Source of the DNA: Dermatemys mawii
Lineage: Eukaryota; Chordata; Testudines; Dermatemydidae
Direction: 5' to 3'
Assembly (NCBI GenBank): GCA_007922305.1
Contig: ML677334.1
Location: 59,560,858 to 59,624,857, forward strand
DNA length: 64,000 nt
The notes under the pieces were generated by a model, which was not told the origin of the DNA, searched no databases, and worked only from the letters and a program-made list of their open reading frames with translations. Both the position numbers and the translations under genes were made by a program. Below are positions 38,146 to 50,280 of this stretch, one piece after another (positions within the stretch are counted from its first letter, which is position 1; every line of letters begins with the position of its first letter).

Positions 38146-39194
38146 ATAATATTCTGTTAAAATATTTATAAACGAAGCATGGAGGCTGGGGGCCGGGGGA
38201 AGAAGTATGTTTAGTTTTCTTACACTTTTCTGCAGCATTTGATATTTTTCCTGATTTTATAAAAAGAAAAATTTATAAAATAGTGTTCTTGGTGCTGTAT
38301 GGAAATAGAGGAAGAGACTGATTTTGAAAGAGTCAAATCAGCCTCAGTCAGGACCAGACCATTTATTTATTGTATTTCCTGAACATAGAAGGCATCAGCT
38401 CAGCATATCATTATAAGTTAAATAATATTTTTAGAGGCTGGAAAACTTGAGTTTTGAAACAGATTTTGGGATTCTGAGCAAGAGAATCTGCAGTACATTG
38501 AAGTTTACTGCCTTGGTCATCAACACCTTTATTAATTAGCCCATGAAAATAACTGTTGTTCGATGCACTATAGGTTTATTTTATCTGCAATAGAAAAGTT
38601 ATTTCCTGTTGAGAAGATCCTTAGAAAATTAAAAGCTCTTTTTCTGTGGACTGTTGTGCACTGTAAGCACAATAGAATCACTGGAGTAAAATAACATTGC
38701 AACTTTTATCTCAGCTGATCATGGGAATTGACCTGAAGATGTCCGGAGCTGAAAATATGAGTCTTTACAGCTTGTGCTAAAGAGTCAAGCTGTGTAGTTA
38801 AGAGCTGAAACAGAATCCAGTCTTCTGTTGTTTGGGCACAGAGGGGGGCCACAATGCACATTGACCAATGGGTTATAGTAATGTTGTGATTTTGTCAAGC
38901 GTTTGGTGCGTACTAGTTTTCTAAACTCATAATAATATGGAAAGAGGCTTTTGAAGATGTGGGAATATGACTGAATTTCTGCCAATGGGACTTGAAAATA
39001 ACTATTTCTTAGCTTCATGTAAAATAAGATATTTTATCTTTTGCAAGGATAGGAAGAAAAGTAAAAGATGAAGAATGGGAAGCGACTAAATGAAATTACT
39101 GCAACTCATTAGTTTAGTGACATCTATGAATTGCACTGCACACAGAGGCACTCTAGGCAATAATTTACCTATGTCATTGTTACCTTACCTCCTC

Positions 39195-39345
39195 ACATCC
39201 TGTTTCACCCACCTGTTGTATCATGTCTTTAAGGCTGTTTAGAGCAAGGACTGTCCTTACAATATATCTGTAAAATGTCTAGCACAATGAGGCCCTCACC
39301 TGGTTGAGGGTGTTATTGATTATAGTATATAAAGAAAATTAATAA
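39195..39345 (+). repeat. L2-like LINE 3' tail
   Basis: GAGCAAGGACTGTCCTTAC is followed by AAATGTCTAGCACAATGAGG and an A/T-rich end, parallel to 11435-11580. Confidence 0.55.
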
Positions 39346-39431
39346 CATTGAGCCTATTTAAAGAAATTTAAGATCTTAAAAGCATGCCTTCTGTATACAG
39401 AACAGTTGTAACAATATAACATTCCACCACA

Positions 39432-39605
39432 AGAATGGTGTTGTGGTTATGGGACTCAGGAGACCTGGATTCTGCTCCTGGTTCTGCCATAGACCCTTTG
39501 TGAACCCGGCAAGTTATATAATCCCCATGTGCCTCTATTCCCCTGACTATGAAATGAAGTTAATAATACTTCTTTAGCTCACAGGAGGATGAATTCATTA
39601 ATGTA
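39432..39605 (+). repeat. MIR-type SINE
   Basis: A nearly full-length copy: tRNA-like head with TGGTTATGGGACTCAGGAG and CCTGGATTCTGCTCCTGG, then the core GGCAAGTTATATAATC and CCTCTATTCCCCTGACTATG, ending GAAGTTAATAATACTTC. The head is close enough to the A- and B-box consensus to fix orientation. Confidence 0.75.
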
Positions 39606-40792
39606 TGTTGGCTGTTCAGATACCACCATGATGAGTGCCAAAGAAACGCCTGTTCAGAAAAACAAATAAATATGGGCAAAACGACAGGATGATGAGGTGG
39701 CATGAAAAAGGAAATAGATGCTAAACTAAAGGATTTTTTCAACCAGGAAAAGATGATTTTAGCATTATGCTGCTGGAAGAAAATGGTACATGTGGTTTGG
39801 AAAATACTATTTTTCCTTCAGTAGAGAAGGCCCTCCCATGTGGATGGCCACACGTGAGATCAAAAGGGAGTAGTGCCCTTTAAACATCATAACCACATAT
39901 TATTAACTAGACCTAAGTAAATACTTTAAGCATTTTTCTGCAAGTAAAAAAGCCCCTGTATTTGTGCCCTTTTTGCATTTTCTTTTATTTCTGCAAATGA
40001 GTTGCCTGGCATTGTAGAAACAGTGCATATTATGCAAGTGTTAGAGAACGTTTGTGGAAAACAAATTCTAACTATGTAAATGAGTGGCCTTACTCTTACT
40101 TAATAAGCTAATCCAGTTAAGAAATCAGTACAGAACCATGTGACCTCTGTGCCAAATCAACACTAACCAATCCAGGTCAAATTTTTCAGATGTTTATAAT
40201 GAATTGTTTACAACTAATTATTGGTCTATATATTCTTCATAGAGATATTTGGTGATTAACTTTGGATAACAAATTTAAAATATTGTAAGCCGCTTGCGGA
40301 CAATTCATAAACAATAAAAAGAGGCTAAATTCAGCTAATAAATTTATTCACTATGAACTGTTTGCTCAACTCTGTTGATTACTGAAAGATTTAATCTTTT
40401 AATATGTTTTTAATCAGCAGTCCCTTAGATCTGTGATAACTTCCTACAAGCACCCATGTGTACTATTAAACGTTCAACTAGAAATATCCATGGTAGTGTA
40501 GAGTTCAAGAGATAGTTAATGAGATTACATAGCCTTTCATTTTATGGGCACTAGTTTGAATTCAACCCTGGTTGGTAGAGGCAGAGATATTACACCTTCT
40601 GATTTCTTCTCCCTTTATATAGTTTACCAATAAGATCCCCTTGTTTAGGACACACTACACTGAAAGCAAAGTCTGAGCCATGGAGAAGAATGTGTGATCT
40701 GTTTTTCCCCCAAACAGTGCCACAATATGGCTGGCAAGGATTGATATTCGGCTTGTGGATATTAAATATTTTCTGGTGATTTTGTCTTTTAG

Positions 40793-40860
40793 AATGATTG
40801 AAGATTGTGGGAAAAGAGGGAATACCATGGCAGAAAGAAGGCAGCTGTTTGCCGAAATGC
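40793..40860 (+). CDS. DTNA: Alpha-dystrobrevin, first coding exon (start codon)
   Basis: This exon encodes the N-terminus of alpha-dystrobrevin, a cytoplasmic scaffold of the dystrophin-associated complex that binds dystrophin and syntrophins. The acceptor is TTTTGTCTTTTAG ending at 40792, one untranslated base follows, and the ATG is at 40794. It codes 22 residues, MIEDCGKRGNTMAERRQLFA then EM, plus one base of the next codon, and ends at GTAAGT. Residues GKRGNTMAERRQLFAEM separate it from beta-dystrobrevin, which I recall as GNKRKTMAEKRQLFIEM. Residue 5 is Cys where mammalian DTNA, from memory, has Ser. A second in-frame ATG (40827) sits in a strong ACCATGG context. Because the acceptor is one base before the ATG, upstream untranslated exons must exist. 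Splicing to 47377-47457 keeps the frame. Confidence 0.95.
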
Positions 40861-42614
40861 GTAAGTACTGTGTTTTTAGAGATCTAACTGCTTCATTGCA
40901 AAAGATGAACCAGATACAACATAACATCAGTAAACCTTACTTAAAGTATTTATCCCATTCTCATTCTAAAGAATTGTGTTTTTCCTGTGAGAAAGAAATT
41001 GCAGGAGGGTGGATTTAATTAACCCAATACTGCAGAATAGATCTTTCCCATCACTGATTTCTGTGATCTTCTGAACCAGGTTGTTACTTTACCTCTCTTT
41101 CAATAATAGCTAATTCATCCAAAGAAGTTACATTTGTGTAATTATCAGTATTTTAACATGTGGAGAAAGAAAACAATCATCCTACAAAAAAAAGGGGTTC
41201 TAAGGAACAGTTTCAAATCCCAGTTATTCCACTTGAATATATCCTTTTTCTTTTTCGGTCTAACTGTATCTGTTCTAAAATAATTACCTATTTGCCCTCC
41301 ACAAAATATCGTATCAACAAGAGTTGCCTCAATTCCTAACTACTCCCCACTCCTCTTATCTCCCTTGTGAACAATCCATTGTTTTCTTTGAGAAACTTTT
41401 TTCCTTGTATAAAGTTTGGGATCTTCCTGATTTCACTAGATTTACCTATTTTTTTATGACAAAAATGGTCAGGTATATCCCTGAGCTCTATTATGGTCAT
41501 ACTATCATTTATATCCATGAGATGTAGTACTTTGAAACTAGTAAATGTTGACAGAACAGTGGTACTTTGCTAGACTCTTAACAGACTTTGAAGGAAAAAT
41601 ATTGAATATATCTAACAAATGTCTAACAGATTATCTGTATCTATGCCATTTTTCAAGGTTTTGGGTCCTCCATGTAAAAGGTTCATAGAGAACCGAGAGT
41701 TGAATATTAAAAGTGAGGTTTTCAGAAGTGTTCAGTATTGGCCCAACTCTTGTCCTGGATAGGTCATGGTAGTTGTTTTTTTACCGTTGACTTCAATGGG
41801 AGTAAAGTTAGGACAATTCTAAGTGTTTTTGAGAATCCCTCCTTAAAATTCCTGTTTTATCTTAATTTTAGCTTCTGAGGGAAATTCTGACAACCCTATA
41901 GCTGCATTGTCTGTCTGTACTGACCATTTGAAAAGCCCATGTTCACTGTTGCAGAAAACATACTTGACACCATTATATAGACATGGGCCAGACTGATTCT
42001 GGTATGTGTTGATGCTGCAGTTGTGTTGTAGGCTCTTTCAAAGGCCTGGCAAGATTTTTCATTTTAACTTTTGGGGAAAGGATCAAATGCAAGAAGGTAG
42101 GATTTTGGGTTTTCCCGCACAACTACCTAAGTCCTTTAGGAGGTTGGGCCTTGATAGGAATGCACCTATTAGAAAAGTTGATTCCCTCCTTATTTTACAG
42201 TACCTTGTAGTGTGATCCTCATGTTCCTTCTGAGACAGACTTTAATAAGTATGGGCTCAAGCTCTCAGTAAAGTATTGGACATGTTGACAATAGAGAAAC
42301 TTACCATCCTATATTATCTTGCTATCTGGTCACAGGATATTATTTTTTCAGTCTGATATATACACTTCTAAAGCAGAACATTTATTTTATTTTGGACCTA
42401 ATTAAGAGTTTATGATGGTTTGTTACAGCTTGTTTCAAGTTTTGTTTTCTGCCTTTGCCATACACAAATAGCTATTATACTCCGTTTTCTACATATTGAA
42501 ATGTAGAGTGTTTTAATGTTTTATTTCCTTATGTATGGTTATATATTCAATGTTTTCTTCTTCTTGCTGTTTGCAAAAAAAACTGACCATGCATTTAAAG
42601 AGGAAAAGATTAAA

Positions 42615-42735
42615 TATGAGTAGGACTTGAAAGAGACAAGGTGGGTGAAGTAATATCTATTATTTTACCAACTTCCACTGATGAAAGAGACAAGCTTTTG
42701 ATATTACATGGAGCTCTTCTTCAGGTCACTTAAGG
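42615..42735 (-). mobile_element. Retroposon copy 3 with degenerate hammerhead-like core
   Basis: Landmarks on the + strand are AGACAAGGTGGGTGAAGTAA, TATTTTACCAACTTCCACTG and GAGCTCTTCTTCAGGTCAC. I recall this as a widespread amniote repeat. On the minus strand it holds TGAC, CTGAAGA, an extra A, a decayed stem II (GAGCTCC...), AAAA in place of GAAA, GCTT and GTCT. No target duplication could be placed. Confidence 0.6.
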
Positions 42736-44071
42736 AAATGTTTATGTGCACTCCTAAATAGAGAGGTTTTCCTGCACAATGGCATAGAACTTTTTATGAA
42801 ACTCATATTTTACATGGTAGGTGGTTTGTGAGACTCTTCTGTATTTAGTGTTTACATGCTACTCCCAAAACAATTGTTTTCTTATGGAGAGGACATCCTT
42901 ACAGCTGCCAGTTACAATATTCTGTGAATTAGTGTCATATCTAGTATTCTCTTACTTGGAATTCTGAGGTCAAAATTTACATTGTCTCTTACAACTCAAA
43001 AGGCACTCTAGGGTCTCAAAATAAATGGAATACCAGTAGTTTTAGCTGACTCATTTATGTACATCTAGAGGGGAATGAAGTGATGGATGCACCACTAAAT
43101 ATGGTGAACAGAACATGTATCCACATGGGGCTGTCATAGCCCCATAGATATCCACTAGACACAGAGTTCTGTTACAAAGTAAGGAAACATGAGACAAAGC
43201 TTGCAGCTTATTTCTTTATTCTCTTTTCTAAATGCCAACAACATGAAATGTGATGAGAATTCCCAGAAGGAAAAAACTATAATGCTGCAGCTGATCAAAT
43301 AGTATGAGAAACTACTGGCAATCAAAAACTTAGAGACTGACCTTTGATTTGCCTTATCCCCACCTGACATCTTTCATTGTTTGTAGGTAAGGTATTGTTT
43401 GTACAAATTTTTTGGAAGAACAAATTTCAGGCTGGATCCAAAATTTGAACTGAGAACACTGATACGTTTGGGACAGAAGCAAGAGTAGTAAACTTCCTCC
43501 ATTGCCCAGCCAATTCATTAAAAATGTTTTCACCCAACTCATAAAAACCACTCTGCAAACAACAAAAATAGCAAAATGTATTGCGTAGAAGTTTGCTCAG
43601 CTCTCCTTAATGCCTACAGAATACATATTGGCAATCCTCACTTCTGCACCATACCTTTACATCTCGTGAAAGGTCTCTAGTGGCATAGCGGGGGAGAATT
43701 TCCCCACTACAGGCACCGTGGGGCCACCTCTAAAGTTGCCTGCTGAGGAGTGCATCTCAAGCCCCAGCATAAGGAGTGTGGAGCAGCTGATGGTGGAAGG
43801 AGGGGTGTGTCAAGGGTGGGACTAAAGCACATGGGGCTGAGAATATTCCTGGCAGCACAATGGACCTGAGTGTAACTTGGAGAGGGTGTCATAACTTAGG
43901 CTCATGCTGCTGTCTAAGTTATGTCAAAGGCCCTGGAGCAGTCCAGTAGTCTTTGGGAAAGCACAAGGGTGGCTTTAAAGACACTTTATCATGCCCTGCC
44001 TCTGGGGTGTTACTAGTGGCACAGAATCTTGTTCATTGTGTAGAAATTATGTTTTTTTTATTGACTATGCA

Positions 44072-44315
44072 GTATGAACATTGTGGTTATAGCAAGTAAC
44101 TAGGAGACATGATTGCTGAGTTCTCTTTCTGGTCATCTCACCAATTCATTATGAATCTTGGGCAAGCAGCATAACTTTTCCTCTGCAGTTTATCAGTCTA
44201 TAAAATGGATATAATAATACCTACCTCAGAGACGTATAGAAAATTATTTAAGCCTTGTAACAAGATCTTTGAGAGGCACTCCAAAGCTGTAGCTGAATGG
44301 CACTATAAATACACT
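44072..44315 (+). repeat. MIR-type SINE, long copy
   Basis: It runs from AACATTGTGGTTATAGCAAG through CTTGGGCAAGCAGCATAAC, TATAAAATGGATATAATAAT and ACCTACCTCAGAG to GGCACTATAAATACACTA. The order of blocks fits the MIR / amniote CORE-SINE consensus. Confidence 0.75.
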
Positions 44316-45989
44316 ACTATTTTACTTGGTTTATGTTATCGTAACATTGTAAAGAAAATTCTAATGAACCATAAAATGATTTCTCAAAGCATAGTTCATA
44401 AGATTCAGATGCTATCCAATAACACAGATATAAGACCTTAACAATCACTTCAAAGTTATTCCTCAATTATCCCAATTCTTATGGGATAAGCAAAGGTGAT
44501 CTGTATAGCAATCTGTTTTATCGTAGATGGGTGGCTACAAAAAGAGGAATTGGTTTTCTTAATTGGTCGTAATAAAAAAGGAAATACTCTTGTGTTAGAG
44601 AAATTGCAGTGCCCTGCCTCAGATATTTCAGCTTTCCTCAGCGTTGTCAGCAAAATATTAATAGAGAAGAGAAAAACGGAGTCTGTTAACAAGAAAGCAT
44701 GTCATGAGAAAAATCACAACCTTTGAGGACCTGATGCTAAGTAGTTCAGAGTGCCTTTTGCCAGGAGGAACAGATGGTGTTAAGGCAGCCAACAGTGAAA
44801 ATGAACTAGTAGAGAGTACTGGGAGGGTGGTGTGGGAGAATCTAGTGAGGAGCAGGGCATGGGCTGGAGAGAGAGAAGAGATCAGTGCAAGTCTGAAATG
44901 TTTGGGTACAACCAATGCGTAATTGGTCATCAAAGAGTCACTGAACACAAGCATAATGTACAATTATAAAGCACAGTGGCAGATCTAATAATGTTGGCAT
45001 GTATCTCAAAGAAGGAATTTGTGAAACAAGTTAAAAGACAGAACGGCCATATTTTCACTTCACCTCACTCTATTGATAGTCTAATTTTACACTAGTTGTA
45101 TTTGGAATGAGCATGAGTTTGGACAGTTCTTCAAGCAACTCTGTAGTGTGTAACTCTGTTTTAGTATCTGTTCCAGAAATGAAGTTGCTCAAGATGATGG
45201 GGCAAATTCTCTTCTTTTACATAGGTGCAACCACATTCAAAACACAAATACCCGAAAATATCATTGACTCTGTATTGGTAAAAGTTAACATGCCGCATGG
45301 AATAAACCTGTGTGCCGCAATTCTTTTTCTCATAACTACCACTGTAGTAACAATTGCCTAGATCTTGTATGACATGTCAGCCTGGGAGTAAATATATTAA
45401 ATAAGAAAAATCTACTCATCTGTCTTTTGAGTTTTAAAAAATATTATAAGTAATGAACAATGACTTGACACTTAAAGATATTATGCCAGATTCTCACCCT
45501 CATTCTGACACCTCTCTGGCTACTTGGGTGGCACAGAGGAGCTCTCAGTGGGAGTAGACCCATCCTAGATGGCTCCTACATTCCCCTTCCAGCCCTGGCA
45601 AAAGGCAAAGGATGTGGTCAGCTGCTTTGGGGACATTGCCAGCTTTGTATATATAGAGCATCCAGGGTCAGTCTGGGTCTGAACTGACTCCTTGAGGCTC
45701 CCACTGCAAAAAATGAATATCTGCATCAGTGGTGAATGGCGCCCACTCTTTTGCTGTATATTTTTTGTCCCAAAGTTTATCATCCACCCGTCTCTACGTT
45801 TAGCTGTTGTATTGTTTCTAATTTGGTTTTCTGACAATACCTTGGTCTGAGCTGGCATGACAGGTGAAGATATTTATTGTGAGCTTTGTCATTAAAAATT
45901 AAAATTAGATGGAGGTTTTCCCTGATATTGGAGCTTGGCCAGTTTGTCTTTTAGCCTGAAGCTTGACCAGATTGTTTCTTCAAAGTGAC

Positions 45990-47330
45990 AGACATTGTAG
46001 GCTTACTATTCCTTGGCTTTCTTTGTGAATGTGTTTTAACACCAGGACACCACCTCCACCACCCCACCCCCAGAAAAATAGGCAGCCTTAAAAATGCTGG
46101 AGACCATGTGCTTCTATGTCCTTTCTCCTATGTGTCCATTGTTAAAAAAGAACAGGTACAAGTGACAGGATCCCTAGAGTGCAGCCTGGAACTGTGGGGC
46201 CACTGTGCCCTTTTCTCTCTCCAACCTGGGCTGTCTCTCACAGTGCCTTGCTAGTGACAAACAGTAAACCCCTCCAGAAGACGTGATTACTCAGCACAAC
46301 AGAATGTGGAGCCCCACATCCAGCTATATTGCATGAATGCTTCCAGAGCATTCACGAATTACATGGAGAAAGACACCAGCCAAATCCCCCCAGCTCCCTG
46401 GAATGTATCATCTTGCAGTGCTCAAGACAAGCAGTGCAAATGTATTAATTGGTTCACCACTTCATCAATGGAAAGAGGACATACACTAGCCTTTGCAAAC
46501 CTGAGCAGATTTACCACACACTTCAGGCAAACTCATTGGTAAAGATAAAGAGTTAAATATATTGATTATAAAGGATCGATTTTAAGTGATAGGCAAAAAG
46601 TCATAGTTAGTTACCAACAGAAATAAAATATAGGCACACAGTCTAAACTCTCAACCCTATTAGACTGGGCAACAACTAGATTAAGCAGTTTCTCTCACCC
46701 ACTGGATATTGCAGTCCTTAATATACAGATTTGTTCCTTAAACTTGGGCCAATCTTCTCTGTTGGATTCTTTAGTCTTCTGAGTGTCTTTGTAGCTTGCA
46801 GCAGAGATGGGGGAGCATAGAGGCATGGACCCCCTGTGTTCTGTTTTATTCTCTCAGTCCCATGTGCTTGGAGAACACAAGTCCAGACTTGTCTGGTGGG
46901 CATTGCTAGGTCCCCAGGCAAGGTTGAGCAATTCCCCTTGTGTGGCCTTATGCAGGTGAGTCATTGAATTGTAGCTCCTTTGCTGGACAATGGCTGTTGT
47001 TGGTTGGTTGACACCCTTCCTGGAAACTGGTTACTTTCCTTGGTGTTGTCTCTGGGGAGCTAATATCTAACTGATTCCCCAACTTACAGCATGTTTTAAT
47101 GACAACCATACAGCACAATTCTCATAACTTTGCACTAAAGATATACATATTTAGACAGAACAGTGGGTTTCAGCATTTCATAACCTTTCCCAGATACTTC
47201 ACATGGCATGCTTTATACGTAAGATCACAATTACATGTAAAGGAGGAATATAGGGGTTACAAGACACTCCCCCAAGGTAAAGAATATCACAGTAGACACG
47301 ATTCACTGTACTTGCGGACATTGTGGACTC
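45990..47330. repeat. Unclassified repeat block, possibly degraded LTR element
   Basis: Segments such as TTGATTATAAAGGATCGATT, AGTGATAGGCAAAAAGTCAT, ATACTTCACATGGCATGC and TAAAGGAGGAATATAGGGGT recall a long turtle repeat of LTR-like character. Boundaries, ends and duplications were not found, and no retroviral or transposase domain is readable. It stops within about 50 bases of the DTNA acceptor at 47376. Confidence 0.35.
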
Positions 47331-47376
47331 TACCCCAGGGAAATATCACAGCATATGTATAATTCTCTTCTACTAG

Positions 47377-47457
47377 GGGCTCAAGATCTGGACCGCATCC
47401 GTTTATCCACCTACAGAACAGCATGCAAGCTTAGATTTGTACAGAAGAAATGCAACT
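47377..47457 (+). CDS. DTNA: Alpha-dystrobrevin, second coding exon
   Basis: The acceptor ATTCTCTTCTACTAG ends at 47376 and the donor GTAAGT begins at 47458. The exon is 81 bases, phase 1 on both sides. With the last C of the previous exon it gives R, then [20 protein letters not shown] and VQKKCN, with one base left over for the next codon. This is the start of the dystrophin-family EF-hand-like region; [16 protein letters not shown] is strongly conserved in dystrobrevins. [10 protein letters not shown] favours DTNA over DTNB, which I recall as RAQNFDVIRL. No frame disruption is present. The next exon, expected to encode a HLVDIW-type sequence, was not found up to 64000. Confidence 0.95.
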
Positions 47458-50148
47458 GTAAGTATGTCACTTGTTAACTGCAAGTACCATCATTACTCTT
47501 ACCATTGTAGGATATGTTTCTTCTCCAGTTGAAAGGAAAATGTGCATTTATTTTAATGTACAGTTAGGGGACACTAACAAGAATGCCTGGATAATAAAGA
47601 AATGTAAAATAATTGCATTCTGTTAATTATCCTCAAAGCGCTAAGTGTGGAAATGTTTCTATGGGGCGGAGGGAGGGAGGTTCTTTAATGTTTCTTTTAA
47701 ATGTGATTATTTTCCTTAAAAACAACAGTTTCTCTTAGCAGGGTTATGAAAAATGCCAGGAGCTTTAAAAAAGGTTTTGTTTTTTTTTTAAAAAAGGTAC
47801 CACACCATAGACTTTGCTTTTTGTTTTGCAGGTAGATAGATTTTTTTTACATTTCTCACTAGGCCTGTTTACACTGGGCTATTAAAAAAAATCCCACCAA
47901 AGTATCTCCACTAACAGTAACAATGGCTGGTCCAAACACTTGTGCTGCCACCAGAAGAGCTGCACTGGCGGGAGCTTTTTTAAAAAAATAGATGTGACCT
48001 GTGCAGCTCTTTGCTTTGAGGTTGTGAATATTTGTGCTGCAGAAAAATCTTCTACTTGTGGCGTACAAATATTGGTGAAAGGCCAGTCTGAAAAGCTTTT
48101 AAAAGAAAATGAAGAATGGGTAGAGCATTCAGGAAGTTACTAGACCTGGGTCAAATCCTGCAATCACCCCAGTAGTGCATCTCTCATATTAATAGGCATT
48201 TTTAGCCTGAGTGAGGGCAATAGGCTTGGTCCATGTCACAAGCAAGCTGCCAAGTACAGTTTCCTACAGCTACAATAGTTCAGTGATGCTCAATTCAGAA
48301 GGAAACACACTGAACAGACCGATGTGATAGTCTTTCCTTACTTTATTTTATTATTTTAATTGTACGTCAAAGAGGATGAAATTTTCACTTATTTTCCATG
48401 GTAACTGCATACACTGGTCTTGAGTGACCAAAAAAAAAAATCTAATTGAGCTGATTTTAAGTACAAAGATATAATAGCCTCATCATAGGGGAGACTGGAT
48501 GACTGAAGGTATTGGTAATGAAACATAAAACAATAGTTAGTATTTATGAAATGTGTAGTGTTTGTGTAAACATACAGATAGTCTTTTTATAATAGGGTAT
48601 AGAGTCTGACACCTCTGTCACTACTCTGAACAAAGCCAGTCAGTGAGTAAAAATCAATACCATCATTTTTCTCTTAAATAGCCTGTGTGAAAGGAGGAGG
48701 TGGTCTCAGTTCTGTTCTTAATGGATAAAATACCCAGATTGTAAATGACACCTTCATTACTGGCTCCCTTGTTGGCTGCCTCAGTAGGAAGGAAAAGGAA
48801 TGAATGCTTATGGAAACTGAAATACGCTTGTGCGCAATGGGAGTGAAGGAAGAAATGGTCTTTCTGGATAAAGGCCGAGGCACCATGGTAGGACATGGTG
48901 TAAAATATCTTAATTGTAATTAGCAAATGTTGTATAAGTGTACCAAAGGTCCAAAAACTCTGGTCTCTATGGCTGTCAATCTAGCACTATTTATGAGCAC
49001 TATGTTCACTTTTTAAGACCGCCCTCAGAAAGAAGTGCTATCTTAGGGAGGAGGATACACTAATGTCTACTGTTTTCTTGTGGTACACTTCATGTATGAA
49101 ACAGGGCCATAATGCTAGATAGCCCAGAAGAGTAACAAAGAAGCAAAGGCCATATTGTGTGTGAAATTTTACTCTTATATGACTTTTGCTGTAGGGGGAA
49201 TGGATTGGACCTGACCTCTGAGCCAGGAGGTGACTGTTCCCCTACCTACATCAGGATTTTAATGCAGTTTTAGAACATGGGCACCTTGCTGGGATGACCA
49301 AAAATCGCAGCAGAATGCTCAAATTCCACGTGAAATAAGCATTGCTTTGTGGAAATCAGTCAGGCATTCATGTGAGCTCCCAATATCATTTTTCGAAAAT
49401 TAACAGCTTCATACATGTCTAGTCCAAAAAACCCCTTCACATCCCCAGTTCGATAGGCCTGATCCAAAACCCACTGAAGTCAATAGTAGCCCTAAAAGAG
49501 GCACTAAATTTAAGATGATGGGAGAACTATGGCTGAGCGCATAGTAGATGATGATTTCCCTTTGCCGACATGGTCATTATCTTATTTTTGCTTTGGGATA
49601 TTTTGAGTCTAAAAGGTGCTACATAAAAACAAACCATTTTCTGTAAGAAAGACAGATGGCAAATAAAGGAGGAGTGGAGGAAAGCAAATGAATTCAAAAA
49701 TTTTAATTTACTCTCTTCATTCAGTTGTATTTTTTAATGCTTATTTTAAATACAGTAACCTAGGATATCTTAACCTTTATATATCCTGTTGAGTTTTCCA
49801 AATGAAAAAGGAGAGGGGAGTGATTTATTTTTAAGTTGATTGTGTCATTTAAAAGCCCTCACTCATATTTGTACCAAAATCCCAATGTATCTAGCTCTAG
49901 ACACAGGGATTTAACCAAAAATTTTACCCTTATAATGAGGGTCTGTGTGAAACTATTTCCTTCTCAAACTCTTCAGAAATTATTGTTGTCTGAAATGGTT
50001 GAACCATGCATCTTTTCCATTGTCAAAATAGTTTTCCTTTCTCTTTCCTGGACTTTTACACTACTAGAGTGGGCTGTGATTGTTGGGGAGAGAGTTAGAT
50101 TATTTCCCTGAAACATTTGTAAACTCTGAACAATGACTGTCCAAGATG

Positions 50149-50280
50149 TAACAAAGAGTCCTGTGGCATCTTAAAGACTAACTGAAGTATTAGAGCATAA
50201 GCTTTCGTGGGCTAATACCCACTTCGTCGGATGCATGCCGATTTCTGCAATTCCAGACTAACACGGCTACCTCTCTGATT
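50149..50280 (-). mobile_element. Retroposon copy 2 with hammerhead-like core, 12-bp target duplication
   Basis: Perfect 12-base copies of CTGTCCAAGATG flank it at 50137-50148 and 50281-50292. On the minus strand it begins AATCAGAGAGGTAGCCGTGT and ends ACAGGACTCTTTGTTA, with the core at 50195-50234. It is the best-preserved copy in the window. The long duplication indicates insertion by reverse transcription. No coding frame and no convincing tRNA-type B box are present. Confidence 0.85.
50195..50234 (-). other. Hammerhead-ribozyme-like core, copy 2
   Basis: Read on the minus strand: GCAT, CCGACGA (CUGANGA box with U4 changed to C), extra A, stem II GTGGG-TATTAG-CCCAC (five perfect pairs), GAAA, GCTT, ATGC. 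GCAT and ATGC form a perfect four-pair stem I. AGCT within GAAAGCTT is self-complementary, as expected if stem III forms between two molecules (double hammerhead). The U4 change and extra A suggest this copy is inactive. Confidence 0.45.

Larger units (their letters stand above)
1..40792 (+). other. DTNA: Upstream / 5'-UTR intron sequence of DTNA, no coding exon seen
   Basis: The sequence ends at a splice acceptor just before the DTNA start codon, so at least its 3' part is intron within the 5' untranslated region. Non-coding first exons are usual for this gene family and cannot be recognised from sequence alone. No CpG-island promoter is visible: the only CpG-rich stretches lie inside transposons (23776-24554 and 25878-26728). 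Recognisable repeats are listed separately. I see nothing identifiable beyond ordinary AT-rich intron sequence in 191-825, 2450-3364, 4690-11430 (except the A-rich tract, a poly-C run near 8260 and a TAA run at 9532-9550), 14013-15266, 18001-18875, 19065-20734, 21352-23692, 26730-28115, 28797-31342, 32171-33368, 33441-36114 and 39606-40790. Confidence 0.6.
40861..47376 (+). other. DTNA: DTNA intron between the first two coding exons (phase 1)
   Basis: It begins GTAAGTACTG and ends TTCTCTTCTACTAG, canonical GT-AG with a polypyrimidine tract. The 6.5-kb intron contains the hammerhead-core retroposon copy 3 (about 42615-42735), a MIR SINE (44072-44315) and an unclassified repeat block (45990-47330) that runs almost to the acceptor. 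In 41019-42600, 42736-44070 and 44316-45980 I see no gene or confidently named repeat. Confidence 0.9.

Noticed and set aside
40794..40860. Assignment to beta-dystrobrevin (DTNB)
   Set aside because: GKRGNTMAERRQLFAEM and [10 protein letters not shown] fit alpha- better than beta-dystrobrevin as remembered.
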